Assembly (NCBI GenBank): GCA_023435435.1
Contig: JAEYRW010000085.1
Span: 28,240 to 92,239 of the forward strand
Direction: 5' to 3'
Length of the DNA stretch: 64,000 nt
Source: Bacillota bacterium
GTDB taxonomy: Bacteria > Bacillota > Clostridia > Christensenellales > Aristaeellaceae
Every line of letters begins with the position of its first letter. Position 1 is the stretch's first letter. A program made the position numbers and the translations under genes. Shown here piece by piece: positions 27,717-35,987 of this stretch. The notes beneath the pieces are model-generated. The model ran no database searches and was not told the origin of the DNA. It was given only the letters and a program-made list of their open reading frames with translations.

Positions 27717-28888
27717 AAAATGTTCCGGAGATGTCCGGCAGGATGGGCAGACTCATGGCCCTCGCGACCGTCGAAGGCGCGGTGCTGCTGGAATACGGCT
27801 CCATGGGCCACATGGTTTACGCGGAAAAATGGAAGGGGCAGCTGGGCGCCGCGCCCACGGCGGAGCTGTATACCACCCACATCGGGGAAAAGGAGATCGT
27901 GCTGGGGCTGACGGATCGGCTGGAAGAGGCCGTCGGGAATCTGATCCGCACGAAAAAGCCTCCCGCCATATTCGTCATCCCCTCCTCGATTCTTGAGATG
28001 ATCGGCACGGATCTTGGCCCGGTCTGCGACGAGCTCTCCGAAAAGTCTGCGACGAAAGTCCTTTTCAGCCGAAAGGGCGGATTCCGGGCGCGCGGGGGCG
28101 ACGGGATCGAGGAGGCGCTTTTCCAACTTGCCCGGGAAATCGCCGATGCGCCGGACGGAACGGAGGAATCGTTCAATCTTCTGGGCTGCTGTGCGGATCA
28201 CACGGGCTTCCGAAACGACGCGCGGGAGATCGCCCGCATCATGAAGGGCGCGTTTTCCCTGGACATGCACTGCGCCCTCACGGGCATTTCCTCCATGGAA
28301 CGCATCCGGACGATGAACCGCGCCCGGCTGAACGTCGTTCATCGGTGGGAGGCGCTGAAGGCGGCCCAATATCTCGAGGGGGAATACGGGATTCCCTATG
28401 TATACGTGCCGGCCTACGGCCTTGCGGGCACGCTCGCGTTCTTAGAGGAGGCGGGGCGCGCGCTGGGCAGGGAGGCAAAGTCCGATTTTGTGGAAACCGA
28501 AAAGGCCGAGGTTCTGCGCCAGATTGAGCTGTGCAGGGCGCGCTTTTCGCACGATGAAAACAAACCCACCGTTAACATCGGCGGCCCGAGCGACCGCGTG
28601 CGCGGCATCGCGTCCTTTTTGGTTGAGGAGCTCGGCTTTGCGCGCGGCCTTGTCTGGGCCAGCGACCGAAGGGAGGCAGGGCTTGCGTGGATGACCGACG
28701 ACGAGGCCTTCGATCTGATTCGGCCGGGATTCACCCTCGCCGCGCCGGAAATCACCGAACGGGCGGGAATGGGCCGAATGCATGCATTGACCTGGAGCGC
28801 CGCGACGCAGGATATTGATCCGGATGTCCCGACGTTTGCTGGATTTGGGGGAACGGTTGGGCTGTGTTTTCTTGTCTCCGGGCAATAG
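27704..28888 (+). CDS. NifK-like subunit (operon B)
   Basis: 394-aa paralogue of the operon A K-like protein. VEGAVLLEYGSMGHMVY (about 23-39) and IPSSILEMIGTDL (about 99) align with the NifK cluster regions but contain no Cys; Glu30 of LEYG is at the same residue number as in operon A. The C-terminus (YSRPGFTLAAPEI-like segment and a Gly-rich end) resembles the family cofactor-side domain. ATG 27704 has AAGGAGG upstream and overlaps the D-like end. Last gene before a strong terminator. Confidence 0.85.
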   Translation: MPLIKNVPEMSGRMGRLMALATVEGAVLLEYGSMGHMVYAEKWKGQLGAAPTAELYTTHIGEKEIVLGLTDRLEEAVGNLIRTKKPPAIFVIPSSILEMIGTDLGPVCDELSEKSATKVLFSRKGGFRARGGDGIEEALFQLAREIADAPDGTEESFNLLGCCADHTGFRNDAREIARIMKGAFSLDMHCALTGISSMERIRTMNRARLNVVHRWEALKAAQYLEGEYGIPYVYVPAYGLAGTLAFLEEAGRALGREAKSDFVETEKAEVLRQIELCRARFSHDENKPTVNIGGPSDRVRGIASFLVEELGFARGLVWASDRREAGLAWMTDDEAFDLIRPGFTLAAPEITERAGMGRMHALTWSAATQDIDPDVPTFAGFGGTVGLCFLVSGQ

Positions 28889-28930
28889 ACCGATTGCCAT
28901 AGTGCCGCTGCCTGGAAGGTGCGAAAAAGA

Positions 28931-28967
28931 GGCGAGGCGCCGCAAACGCAGACCTCGCCGTTTTTTT
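28931..28967 (+). terminator. Intrinsic terminator of operon B
   Basis: Stem GGCGAGG (28931-28937) and CCTCGCC (28953-28959), then GTTTTTTT. 43 nt after the K-like stop. Confidence 0.9.
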
Positions 28968-28969
28968 AT

Positions 28970-29372
28970 GGGATAAATTCCGCAACGGTTTGCCGCACCG
29001 AAACGATGGGGCGACGAATCTCAGAATCAAAGACATACCTCGCCATCACGGCACGGGGAAACAGATGCACGCGCCAAGCGGCGCCGCGTGGCGGAATTCC
29101 CTTTGGGAAAAAACCATTCCCGAACAGCGCTTTGCCAATGGCATCACCACAAACAGGGTTTGTCCCTAACTGGTTATCACGCGGTTGACCCGGACCGGAA
29201 GACCGAGGGCGAGGACACCGACGCTGGCACGATCTCGACGGGGTGACCGGCGCATGGGCGCCTCTTTGCCAGGATTGGTTCGGCGCGGGCGGACTGTCCG
29301 GCGAACTGGAAGGCTCCACCGATTACCTCGAGCGTCTCAGGACCTGAAGGATTTCGACCTGGCATTCAGTCC
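28970..29372. other. Degraded region without an intact gene
   Basis: No frame carries a credible full protein. A plus-strand reading includes YHAVDPDRKTEGEDTDAG and DWFGAGGLSGELEGSTDYLE split by stops, possibly one decayed secreted protein. A minus-strand reading ends WRVHLFPRAVMARYVFDSE before a stop near 28976. I cannot name either. Confidence 0.4.
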
Positions 29373-29585
29373 ATGATGACCGTCTCCCCGGAGGACGCCG
29401 TGAACAACATGCTGCCCCAGCTCGCGCGGTTCAGGGCCGACAAGCTCTATCTCATTATCCCGCTGACCGATGTCAAGCAGTGCGTCACCATCAACGCGGA
29501 TATCGGGAATGTACCCACCGGCGGCATCGGGATTGCCTGGATCTTCGCGCTGGAGCAGATGTTCTTCCGGAGCTTCGAATATTAA
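29373..29585 (+). pseudogene. Gene fragment of unknown family
   Basis: 70 codons reading SPEDAVNNMLPQLARFRADK, LYLIIPLTDVKQCVTINAD and IGIAWIFALEQMFFRSFEY, then TAA. The composition is protein-like and in the same register as the fragments just upstream, so it is probably the C-terminal piece of the same decayed gene. No RBS before the ATG pair. Family not recognised. Confidence 0.35.
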
Positions 29586-29620
29586 GCAGAACCGGTCCCG
29601 TCATCTGACGCAAATTCCAA

Positions 29621-29656
29621 TGAAAAGAAGCCTTCGCTGCAAAACGAGGGCTTCTT
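29621..29656 (-). terminator. Intrinsic terminator of the SulP gene
   Basis: Stem AGAAGCC (29626-29632) with GGCTTCT (29649-29655); on the minus strand it is followed by TTTTC. About 40 nt after the SulP stop. Confidence 0.75.
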
Positions 29657-29697
29657 ATGCGCTACGGCACGAATGAGTCGGCGCGCGGTGAGCCAGA

Positions 29698-31224
29698 TTA
29701 TTTTGCCATACCGACGCGACCCATCTCACGATTAAGATCCGGCTTTGCGCCGATCAGAGAGACCTCGGCGCCGTGCGCCGTCAGGTGTGCGCACAGTTCG
29801 GCCAACGCATTGAGCGCGCTCAGATCGGCAGAATAAGCGCTTGAAAGGTCGATCGTAATCCGGCTTGCGTCCTTTGCCAGATCTTCGATCTCATGAATGC
29901 AGCCCTGCGTGCCAAAGAACAGCGCGCCGTGCAGGGAAATCAAGAGCTGTCCGTCGGGCGAGACATCCGTGGCGATATGCAGCTGCGCGCTTTTGATCAC
30001 GAAAGAGATCGCCGCGACCAAAATCCCCATCGCGATTGCAATGGTCAGGTCGAAAAGCACCGTGCAAATGAGGGTTACCAGATACATGAATATGGCATGT
30101 TTCATTCTGGATGCGAAGATTTGGCGAATGACCAATCTTTCGTTCATGCGCCAGGCGGTCACGATCAATACGCCGGACAACGCCGCAAGCGGAATTCGGG
30201 ACATCAGCTTATTGAGCAGGAACATGGATGCAATCAGGGCGAGCGAATGAACCACACTCGTCAGTCGTGTTTGCTGCCCCGCTTTGATCGCCACCGACGT
30301 GCGGGCAATCGCGGCGGTTGCCGGAACGCCGCCGATCAACGGCATCAGAAGGTTGCCAATCCCCTGGGCCATAAGTTCTCTGCGTACGTCCAATTTCTCG
30401 TCCTTCATGCGCCCCGCACTCAATCCGCACAGAAGGCTTTCAATCATGCCCAGGGCCGCGATTGATACGGCTGGACCTGCGGCATTGATCAGGTCCTGCA
30501 GCGATACATCGGAGAAGGTCAACCGATTGTCCGCGACCAGTGAGCGCGGTATGTCTCCCACCTCATGGACCGCTGCGACGGAGGGGTTGATCGCCACATT
30601 GAGCGCAAGCGCGGCAAGAATGGCAACCAACGATCCCGGGATCGGCCATTTTTTGGGCCATACCAGTGTAATCAGCACCGCGGCGCCGCCGATCATGACG
30701 GCCTGCAGATTTGGCGAGAAGCCGAGCGTTCGGTAAGAAAGCAATTTTTCCACAAGGTCCGTTCCGCTGGAAGACACGCCGAAAAAATTGTCCGCTTGTC
30801 CCAGCGCGATGACGAGCGCGATCCCGGAGGTGAACCCGGCGATGACCGGCGAAGGGATGAACTGCACCAACTTGCCTACATGGAGGAGGGACATCAGGAT
30901 AAGGAGTGCGCCTGAAATCAGCCCTGACAGAAGCACGCCATTGATGCCGTAACGCGCGCTGACGCCGATCAGAATCGCCGACATCGCGCCGGTTGGGCCA
31001 GATATTTGAAAGGAAGCGCCAGACATCATTCCGATCACAAGACCCGCCGCGATGGCAGTTACCATACCCGCCCCCGCGTCGGCGCCAGAACTCACGCCAA
31101 AGGCAAGCGCAAGTGGTAGCGCTACCGATGCTACGGTGAGTCCCGCCATTAAGTCCCGCATCAACTTACTTGCATTGTAGCCACTGAACTCTCTGCACAG
31201 GTCGCGGACGTATTTGGCGATCAT
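29698..31224 (-). CDS. SulP-family anion permease with C-terminal STAS domain
   Basis: 508-aa SLC26/SulP transporter for sulfate, bicarbonate or a related anion. The N-terminal membrane domain has RDLMAGLTVASVALPLALAF and GASFQISGPTGAMSAIL, the family signature, and about 12-14 helices to residue 400. A cytoplasmic STAS domain follows (ITIDLSSAYSADLSALNAL). ATG 31224 has AAGGAG 7 nt upstream; the longer ATG at 31269 precedes the promoter and is rejected. Monocistronic with its own promoter and terminator. The anion cannot be told from sequence. Confidence 0.9.
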   Translation of the reverse strand: MIAKYVRDLCREFSGYNASKLMRDLMAGLTVASVALPLALAFGVSSGADAGAGMVTAIAAGLVIGMMSGASFQISGPTGAMSAILIGVSARYGINGVLLSGLISGALLILMSLLHVGKLVQFIPSPVIAGFTSGIALVIALGQADNFFGVSSSGTDLVEKLLSYRTLGFSPNLQAVMIGGAAVLITLVWPKKWPIPGSLVAILAALALNVAINPSVAAVHEVGDIPRSLVADNRLTFSDVSLQDLINAAGPAVSIAALGMIESLLCGLSAGRMKDEKLDVRRELMAQGIGNLLMPLIGGVPATAAIARTSVAIKAGQQTRLTSVVHSLALIASMFLLNKLMSRIPLAALSGVLIVTAWRMNERLVIRQIFASRMKHAIFMYLVTLICTVLFDLTIAIAMGILVAAISFVIKSAQLHIATDVSPDGQLLISLHGALFFGTQGCIHEIEDLAKDASRITIDLSSAYSADLSALNALAELCAHLTAHGAEVSLIGAKPDLNREMGRVGMAK

Positions 31225-31264
31225 TTGTATCTCCTTATTGGAAAAAAGCGAGAATATACCGGGT

Positions 31265-31294
31265 ATCATACGACTGATTTGAGTGCGCGGTCAA
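31265..31294 (-). promoter_or_regulatory. Promoter of the SulP gene
   Basis: Minus strand TTGACC (31289-31294), 18-nt spacer, TATGAT (31265-31270); +1 would be about 35 nt before the start codon. Confidence 0.65.
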
Positions 31295-31312
31295 CGGAGA
31301 AAATGAAAAATC

Positions 31313-31367
31313 CCCACTGAGATTAGGCTCCATTTGCACGGAGTTTTTACGACGAGCACACAGTGGG
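31313..31367. other. Inverted repeat upstream of the SulP promoter
   Basis: CCCACTG (31313-31319) and CAGTGGG (31361-31367) enclose CTCC/GGAG, giving a two-step hairpin. The rest of 31295-31510 shows no gene; a 99-codon minus-strand frame there has no family resemblance or RBS. Confidence 0.3.
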
Positions 31368-31512
31368 ATCGGCTCATCAAAAATGGCAGTTCCGCGGAAA
31401 TCCCATCGGCATGAGCGGTAGAAGGAGCCAAGCAACGATCTCCCTGATTCATACGCCAGAGACGGTGCAACACTCTGATTTCCCACGCCGATTATCCTGA
31501 CATTTCGCTTAA

Positions 31513-31755
31513 AGGGACTTTGTAAAAACGCCATAAATTATGTTAAAACGCTATTTCAATGTCAAAACATCCTCCATCGTGTTTGTGACGAAACACACAA
31601 CAGGAGGATTGCTTTTATGCTCGTCAATTACAAGCACATCGGTCGGAGAGTTAAGGAAATCCGCAACGCGAAAAGGTTGACTCAGGCCGAGCTTGCCGAG
31701 CAGATCGACATGTCCGCGCCGTACATAAGCCTGATCGAAACCGCCGCGAAAAAGG
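31513..31755 (+). repeat. Direct repeat, left copy (leader and 5' half of the XRE gene)
   Basis: About 243 bp closely matching 44205-44450 in the same orientation. The homology starts at a GTAAAAAC stretch, includes the SD hairpin and the first about 45 codons of the regulator, and stops abruptly after codons for KKASL. The two copies bracket 12.7 kb. Confidence 0.75.
31569..31609 (+). promoter_or_regulatory. Hairpin sequestering the XRE ribosome binding site
   Basis: ATCCTCC (31569-31575) pairs with GGAGGAT (31603-31609), and GTGTTT (31579-31584) with AAACAC (31591-31596). The 3' arm is the Shine-Dalgarno sequence of the gene at 31617. The second copy near 44255-44296 preserves both arms despite changes in the loop. 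Confidence 0.6.
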
Positions 31756-31982
31756 CAAGCCTTTCCAGCTTGATCCTGATCGCCAGCGCGCTCGACGTTA
31801 CGGTGGATGCATTGCTCAGAGGGACGCAAACCAACGACGCGGCGGAATACTGCCGCGATTTCGTTTCCCTGATCAATGACTGTGATCGCTACGAAAGACG
31901 CATCATTTTCGAAGTGGCCTTCGCCACCAAGAAAAGTTTACGCGATAGCAGGTGTCTTTCCGCCTTTTCCGAAGAAATGTAA
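31617..31982 (+). CDS. XRE-family helix-turn-helix regulator
   Basis: 121-aa Cro/CI-type DNA-binding protein. Helix-turn-helix at residues about 8-62 (IGRRVKEIRNAKRLTQAELAEQIDMSAPYISLIE), then ILIASALDVTVDALLRG, the usual end of the domain, and a C-terminal tail of about 50 residues. RBS GGAGG lies 7 nt from ATG and inside a hairpin. First gene of the low-GC segment; may control the recombinase 113 bp downstream. A 60-codon truncated copy is at 44304. Confidence 0.88.
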   Translation: MLVNYKHIGRRVKEIRNAKRLTQAELAEQIDMSAPYISLIETAAKKASLSSLILIASALDVTVDALLRGTQTNDAAEYCRDFVSLINDCDRYERRIIFEVAFATKKSLRDSRCLSAFSEEM

Positions 31983-32095
31983 ACGGCATTGTCCGGATTA
32001 TTCACCGGAGGTAAAGTTGTTTTCCTCCGGTGAATAGACTTTGTATGAAATCCACATATAATAGCATTATTCGACCTTGTTCGGGGGGATTTGTG

Positions 32096-33973
32096 ATGCA
32101 GGAGACCAAAGCGGTGAAAAGAGACACCGAAAACCGCAAGGAAAAAATACGCGCAAAATATCAAAGTGCGATTCCGGATGACATTGATATCATTCCGGCT
32201 GCACCGCAGGAAAACTTTTTTGAGGATGAGAAGGAGAAGCGCGTCGCCTTTTATGTCCGCGTGTCCACCGACGACCCACGGCAAACGTCATCGTTTGAAC
32301 TGCAAAAAGGTCATTATACGGAAATGCTGAACCGGCACAAAAACTGGAAGCTGGTTCATATTTTCGCCGACGAGGGTATATCGGGAACTTCATTGAAGCA
32401 CCGCGACGCCTTTATAAGAATGATTTCCGACTGCAAAGCCGGTCAGATCGACCTGATTGTTACAAAGAGTGTTTCCCGATTTGCCCGCAACGTCGTTGAC
32501 TGTATCGGATATGTGCGGCAACTGGCGGCCATGCAGCCGCCCGTAGGTATTTTCTTTGAGATGGAAAGTATCTATACATTGAATGACAGCAGCGAGATGA
32601 GCCTTTCATTTATGTCCACATTGGCACAGGAAGAATCGCATATCAAAAGCAGAGTCGCGAATGATTCGATTGAAAAAAGGTTCCGTCGCGGCATCTTCCT
32701 CACCCCGCCGCTGCTCGGTTACGACCAGGACGAGGACGGCAACCTTGTCATGAACCCGGAGGAAGCGAAAACCGTGCGGCTGATTTTCTTTCTATATTTG
32801 TACGGCTGCACCTGCCGGCAAATAGCGGAAATGCTTACGTCCTTAAAGAGGATGACGAAAAGAGGGAACACTGCGTGGGCGCCCGGTTCAATCCTGCAGA
32901 TTCTGCAAAACGAACGGCATTGCGGGGACATACTCGCCCGCAAGACATGGACACCGAGTTACCTTGACCACCTGTCGCGTAAAAACCGGAATAACCACAA
33001 CCAATATACAAGAAAAGACAACCACGAAGCCATCGTTTCGCGGGATGATTTCATTGCTGTTCAGCGGCTGATCAGCAATGCCAAATATGGAAACAAAGGC
33101 ATATTGCCAGAGCTGAAGGTGATCGCGGACGGCGCGCTGAAAGGTTTTGTTTCCATCAATCCGCGCTGGGCGGCTTTCAGCGCCGACGATTACCGCGCAG
33201 CCTCCGAAAGCGTATATGGCGGGGCAGATAAGCCGGAGTCAAAGCCTTTGGAGGTCAAGGCGCAGTCCGGCGATTTTGATTTACGCGGGTTTGAGGTCAC
33301 CCGCTCTCAATTTTTTGATACCGCCCGTAAATTGTGCGTCACGCTGTCAACCGAGAACATCTGGTTCAGCAAGGAATGCATCCGCAAATTTGCAAAGGAA
33401 CTTTATGTGGAAATGTTGGTTCATCCCCATGAACACCTTCTTGCCGTACGGCCCTGCGCCAAGGAATGCAGAAACGCCGTCAGGTGGGCAATGATCAACG
33501 AAGCAAATTACAATCCGCGTGACATCAGCGGCGCGGCATATTTGAATACCTTATTTGGAATGTTTGGTTGGGACACCGAATTGAGGTATCGTGTCCGGGG
33601 TGTGCGCAGGCAAAAAGACAATGAGTCCGTTGTCATTTTCGATATGAGGGATACCGAAATTCTGATTTCCAACATGGCGGCTGACGGCTGCTTTCGTGAA
33701 AATACCAGTCCCGTGAGCGCGAACCCCCAAAATACCGTCGTCGCTTTCCCTCCGTCCTGGGTGGGCAACTTTGGCAGCAATTATTACCGCCACGCACAGG
33801 CGCGGGAATTGGCGGCAATCGACAAGGATGGTATGTGGAAAGTTGCGGTGGAGGGGCAGCCCTACAGGGATGCGCTGAGCATCCATGTAACCGATCAGGA
33901 AACCATTTCCAACGACATAAAGCAAATGATTTCCGATATGGAAAGGAAAGGTGCGGACAATGGAAACGGATGA
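32096..33973 (+). CDS. Large serine recombinase with a novel C-terminal extension
   Basis: 625-aa site-specific recombinase. Resolvase domain at about 48-205 with catalytic Ser57 in YVRVSTDD, the KSVSRFARN arginine motif and QEESHIKSRVANDSIEKRF. The Recombinase domain follows (GYDQDEDGNLVMNPEEAKTVR, then AWAPGSILQILQNERHCGD). Instead of the usual zinc ribbon and coiled coil, residues about 399-625 form an extra domain (FEVTRSQFFDTARKLC...MFGWDTELRYRVRG) that recurs in the next two genes. ATG 32096 after GGGGGG; the earlier ATG 32030 lacks an RBS. Overlaps the next gene by 14 nt. Probably mobilises this cassette. Confidence 0.88.
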   Translation: MQETKAVKRDTENRKEKIRAKYQSAIPDDIDIIPAAPQENFFEDEKEKRVAFYVRVSTDDPRQTSSFELQKGHYTEMLNRHKNWKLVHIFADEGISGTSLKHRDAFIRMISDCKAGQIDLIVTKSVSRFARNVVDCIGYVRQLAAMQPPVGIFFEMESIYTLNDSSEMSLSFMSTLAQEESHIKSRVANDSIEKRFRRGIFLTPPLLGYDQDEDGNLVMNPEEAKTVRLIFFLYLYGCTCRQIAEMLTSLKRMTKRGNTAWAPGSILQILQNERHCGDILARKTWTPSYLDHLSRKNRNNHNQYTRKDNHEAIVSRDDFIAVQRLISNAKYGNKGILPELKVIADGALKGFVSINPRWAAFSADDYRAASESVYGGADKPESKPLEVKAQSGDFDLRGFEVTRSQFFDTARKLCVTLSTENIWFSKECIRKFAKELYVEMLVHPHEHLLAVRPCAKECRNAVRWAMINEANYNPRDISGAAYLNTLFGMFGWDTELRYRVRGVRRQKDNESVVIFDMRDTEILISNMAADGCFRENTSPVSANPQNTVVAFPPSWVGNFGSNYYRHAQARELAAIDKDGMWKVAVEGQPYRDALSIHVTDQETISNDIKQMISDMERKGADNGNG

Positions 33974-34670
33974 TAAGATGCCTGATTCCAATGAGCTTGC
34001 CCGTATCAAACCGGCGGCGGTACCGCTTTCTGAAGAAATATTGCAGGATGATTCTTTTAGCTATCAGGGGTACCAGGTGGTCCGGGGAGAGTTCTTTGCC
34101 CATCTTCGCGAGCCTGCGATCATGTTCAACAACCACAAGGTTTCGCTGAATACCGCCTGCTTAAAGCGCCTGCCTGATGTGGAGTATGTGCAAATCCTTG
34201 TGAATCAGAGCGAACATAAGCTTGTCGTCCGCCCCAGCGGCGAGGATGAAAAGGACGCGTTCGTCTGGTGTACAATGGGCGGCAAAAGGAAACCCAAACA
34301 GATAACCTGCCGGGTTTTCTTTGCCATGATCATCGATTTAATGGGCTGGAATCCTGATTACCGGTACAAACTGCTTGGCAAGCTGATCCGCAGCGGCGAT
34401 GAGTATCTTTTCGCTTTTGACTTAAGCTCGACGGAAATTTTCCAGCGCTTTGTTGTCGAAGGCGGAAAACCAAAGGCTTCCCGTACCCCTGTATTCCCTA
34501 TGGAATGGAAGAATCAGTTCGGATTGTCCGTAGAGGAACACCGAAAACGGCTGCAGGTAAATGTCTTTAAGGGTTACGCCGTTTTTAGCGTGAATCGTGA
34601 ACTGACGGCAGAAACATCGGAGAATCCCGTACCGCTGCGGAAGGAGGAGGTAAATCCACATGAGTCATGA
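33960..34670 (+). CDS. Recombinase-associated protein sharing the recombinase C-terminal domain
   Basis: 236-aa protein of unrecognised family. Residues about 30-160 align with the recombinase tail: both have a start like YQVVRGEFFAHLRE, a VQILVNQSEHKLVVRPSGED strand pair, then MGWNPDYRYKLLGKLIRSGD (recombinase: FGWDTELRYRVRGVRRQKD) and FDLSSTEIF (recombinase: FDMRDTEIL). A second shared block is FPMEWKNQFG (recombinase: FPPSWVGNFG). ATG 33960 has GGAAAGG 10 nt upstream. No membrane segment. Likely a DNA-binding or regulatory partner of the recombinase (inference). Confidence 0.75.
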   Translation: METDDKMPDSNELARIKPAAVPLSEEILQDDSFSYQGYQVVRGEFFAHLREPAIMFNNHKVSLNTACLKRLPDVEYVQILVNQSEHKLVVRPSGEDEKDAFVWCTMGGKRKPKQITCRVFFAMIIDLMGWNPDYRYKLLGKLIRSGDEYLFAFDLSSTEIFQRFVVEGGKPKASRTPVFPMEWKNQFGLSVEEHRKRLQVNVFKGYAVFSVNRELTAETSENPVPLRKEEVNPHES

Positions 34671-35034
34671 TTCCGGCCGCCCGGCGATCTTGATCGACCT
34701 GAAAAAAGGTAGGATACGGGTATCCAAAAGGACAATTCACGCCATTGGCGACCCGAAGTACATACTGCTGCTTGTCAACCCGGAAGACCGCACAATCGTG
34801 ATCCTTCGCAGCGATCGGGATGATCAGAGGGCATTTCGTCTGCCGCAGGCGCGGTTTGACGACAGGCAACGCTTCGAACTCCACAGCAGAGCGTTGGTGC
34901 GGAACCTACGCGGTATGTGCGATGATTGGGTTGACGGGTATTCGTACCGAATCTATGGTGAGGTCGTGAAAAACGAAGGGATTGCGCAGTTTTGCATCGC
35001 GAAGGGGATTCCCAGCTGCGGAATGAAGGAGTAA
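34660..35034 (+). CDS. Small recombinase-associated protein, minimal version of the shared domain
   Basis: 124 aa. The whole protein aligns with the core of the shared domain: PAILIDLKKGRIRVSKRTI, YILLLVNPEDRTIVILRSD, RNLRGMCDDWVDGYSYRIYG and a closing short strand. RBS AAGGAGG at 34641-34647. Overlaps the upstream gene by 11 nt and is followed after 2 nt by the ParB-like gene, so all are one operon. Function unknown. Confidence 0.75.
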   Translation: MSHDSGRPAILIDLKKGRIRVSKRTIHAIGDPKYILLLVNPEDRTIVILRSDRDDQRAFRLPQARFDDRQRFELHSRALVRNLRGMCDDWVDGYSYRIYGEVVKNEGIAQFCIAKGIPSCGMKE

Positions 35035-35036
35035 AA

Positions 35037-35987
35037 ATGGCCGAATGTGATATCTATGCATTGAAAATCGACGAGGAATTCAAGAACCTCATCGCGCCTC
35101 TTTCACAGGATGAGCGGAAACAGCTTGAAGAAAACCTTCTCCAAAACGGGTGCCGTGAGCCCTTATGCGTATGGAACAGAACCATCCTTGACGGCCACAA
35201 CCGGTATGAGATTTGCACCCGCCATCAGATCCCTTACAAAATTGCGCATATCTTCCTGCGGAACCGGGAGGAAGCAATTGCGTGGATATGCGCAAACCAG
35301 CTTGGCCGCCGGAATTTAACCGAGGGATTGCGCCGATACTTAATCGGGAAACGATATAAAATGGAGCAAATCATCGGCGCCCATAATGCAGCCAGAGTAA
35401 ACCAATCTACAAGGAAAGCGGTTAGGTCCAAAATGTTGACCGAACCACTTTTTGAAGATACAGACTGCCGCACACGCGAGCGCTTTGCCAAGGAGTACCG
35501 TATTTCCCTCGCCACCGTTCATAAATACGGGACATTCGCAAATGCCATTGACTCGCTTTCAAGGGTAGAACCGGCGCTGGCGCCTAAGATTTTGTCCGGA
35601 CAAATCAAAATTTCACAGGAAAATATCCTTGCGCTTGCCCGACTCTCGCCGTCGGATATCCGGCGCGTAAGTACGGAATTAGCGCAAGGCGATGCCGGTT
35701 ATTCGGACACACGGGATATTGTCCCCAACAAGAAGAAGGCGAAAAAGCAAGATTACCTGCCATTGCCAGAGATTTCAGTCAAGAATATGCCCGCCTATGA
35801 CCCGGATGCGGGAATACTCAGCCTTGCGTTCACGATCCCGTCATGGATCAGCTCCATCGAGCAAACGCATACTTCGGCTGATTTTACAGGGGGTTCCCCA
35901 AATGCGCGCCGCAGGCTTGAAAATGAGCTGAATTGCTTGCAGTCTGCCGTTGATTCGTTGCTTTCGACGGTCAAGGAGGAGAAGTGA
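35037..35987 (+). CDS. ParB/Spo0J-like nuclease-fold protein
   Basis: 316-aa protein. The N-terminal ParB-type domain includes FKNLIAPLSQDERKQLEENL, GCREPLCVWNRTILDGHNRY (the GHNRY box) and WICANQLGRRNLTEGLRRYL. It is followed by a helix-turn-helix-like region (RFAKEYRISLATVHKYGTFA) and a C-terminal tail. Such proteins bind DNA and CTP in partition systems, but those in mobile elements often act as regulators. RBS AAGGAG 6 nt from ATG. Fourth gene of the cassette. Confidence 0.82.
   Translation: MAECDIYALKIDEEFKNLIAPLSQDERKQLEENLLQNGCREPLCVWNRTILDGHNRYEICTRHQIPYKIAHIFLRNREEAIAWICANQLGRRNLTEGLRRYLIGKRYKMEQIIGAHNAARVNQSTRKAVRSKMLTEPLFEDTDCRTRERFAKEYRISLATVHKYGTFANAIDSLSRVEPALAPKILSGQIKISQENILALARLSPSDIRRVSTELAQGDAGYSDTRDIVPNKKKAKKQDYLPLPEISVKNMPAYDPDAGILSLAFTIPSWISSIEQTHTSADFTGGSPNARRRLENELNCLQSAVDSLLSTVKEEK

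Noticed and set aside
31235..31534. 99-codon minus-strand ORF upstream of SulP
   Set aside because: Spans the SulP promoter, no RBS, no recognisable domain.
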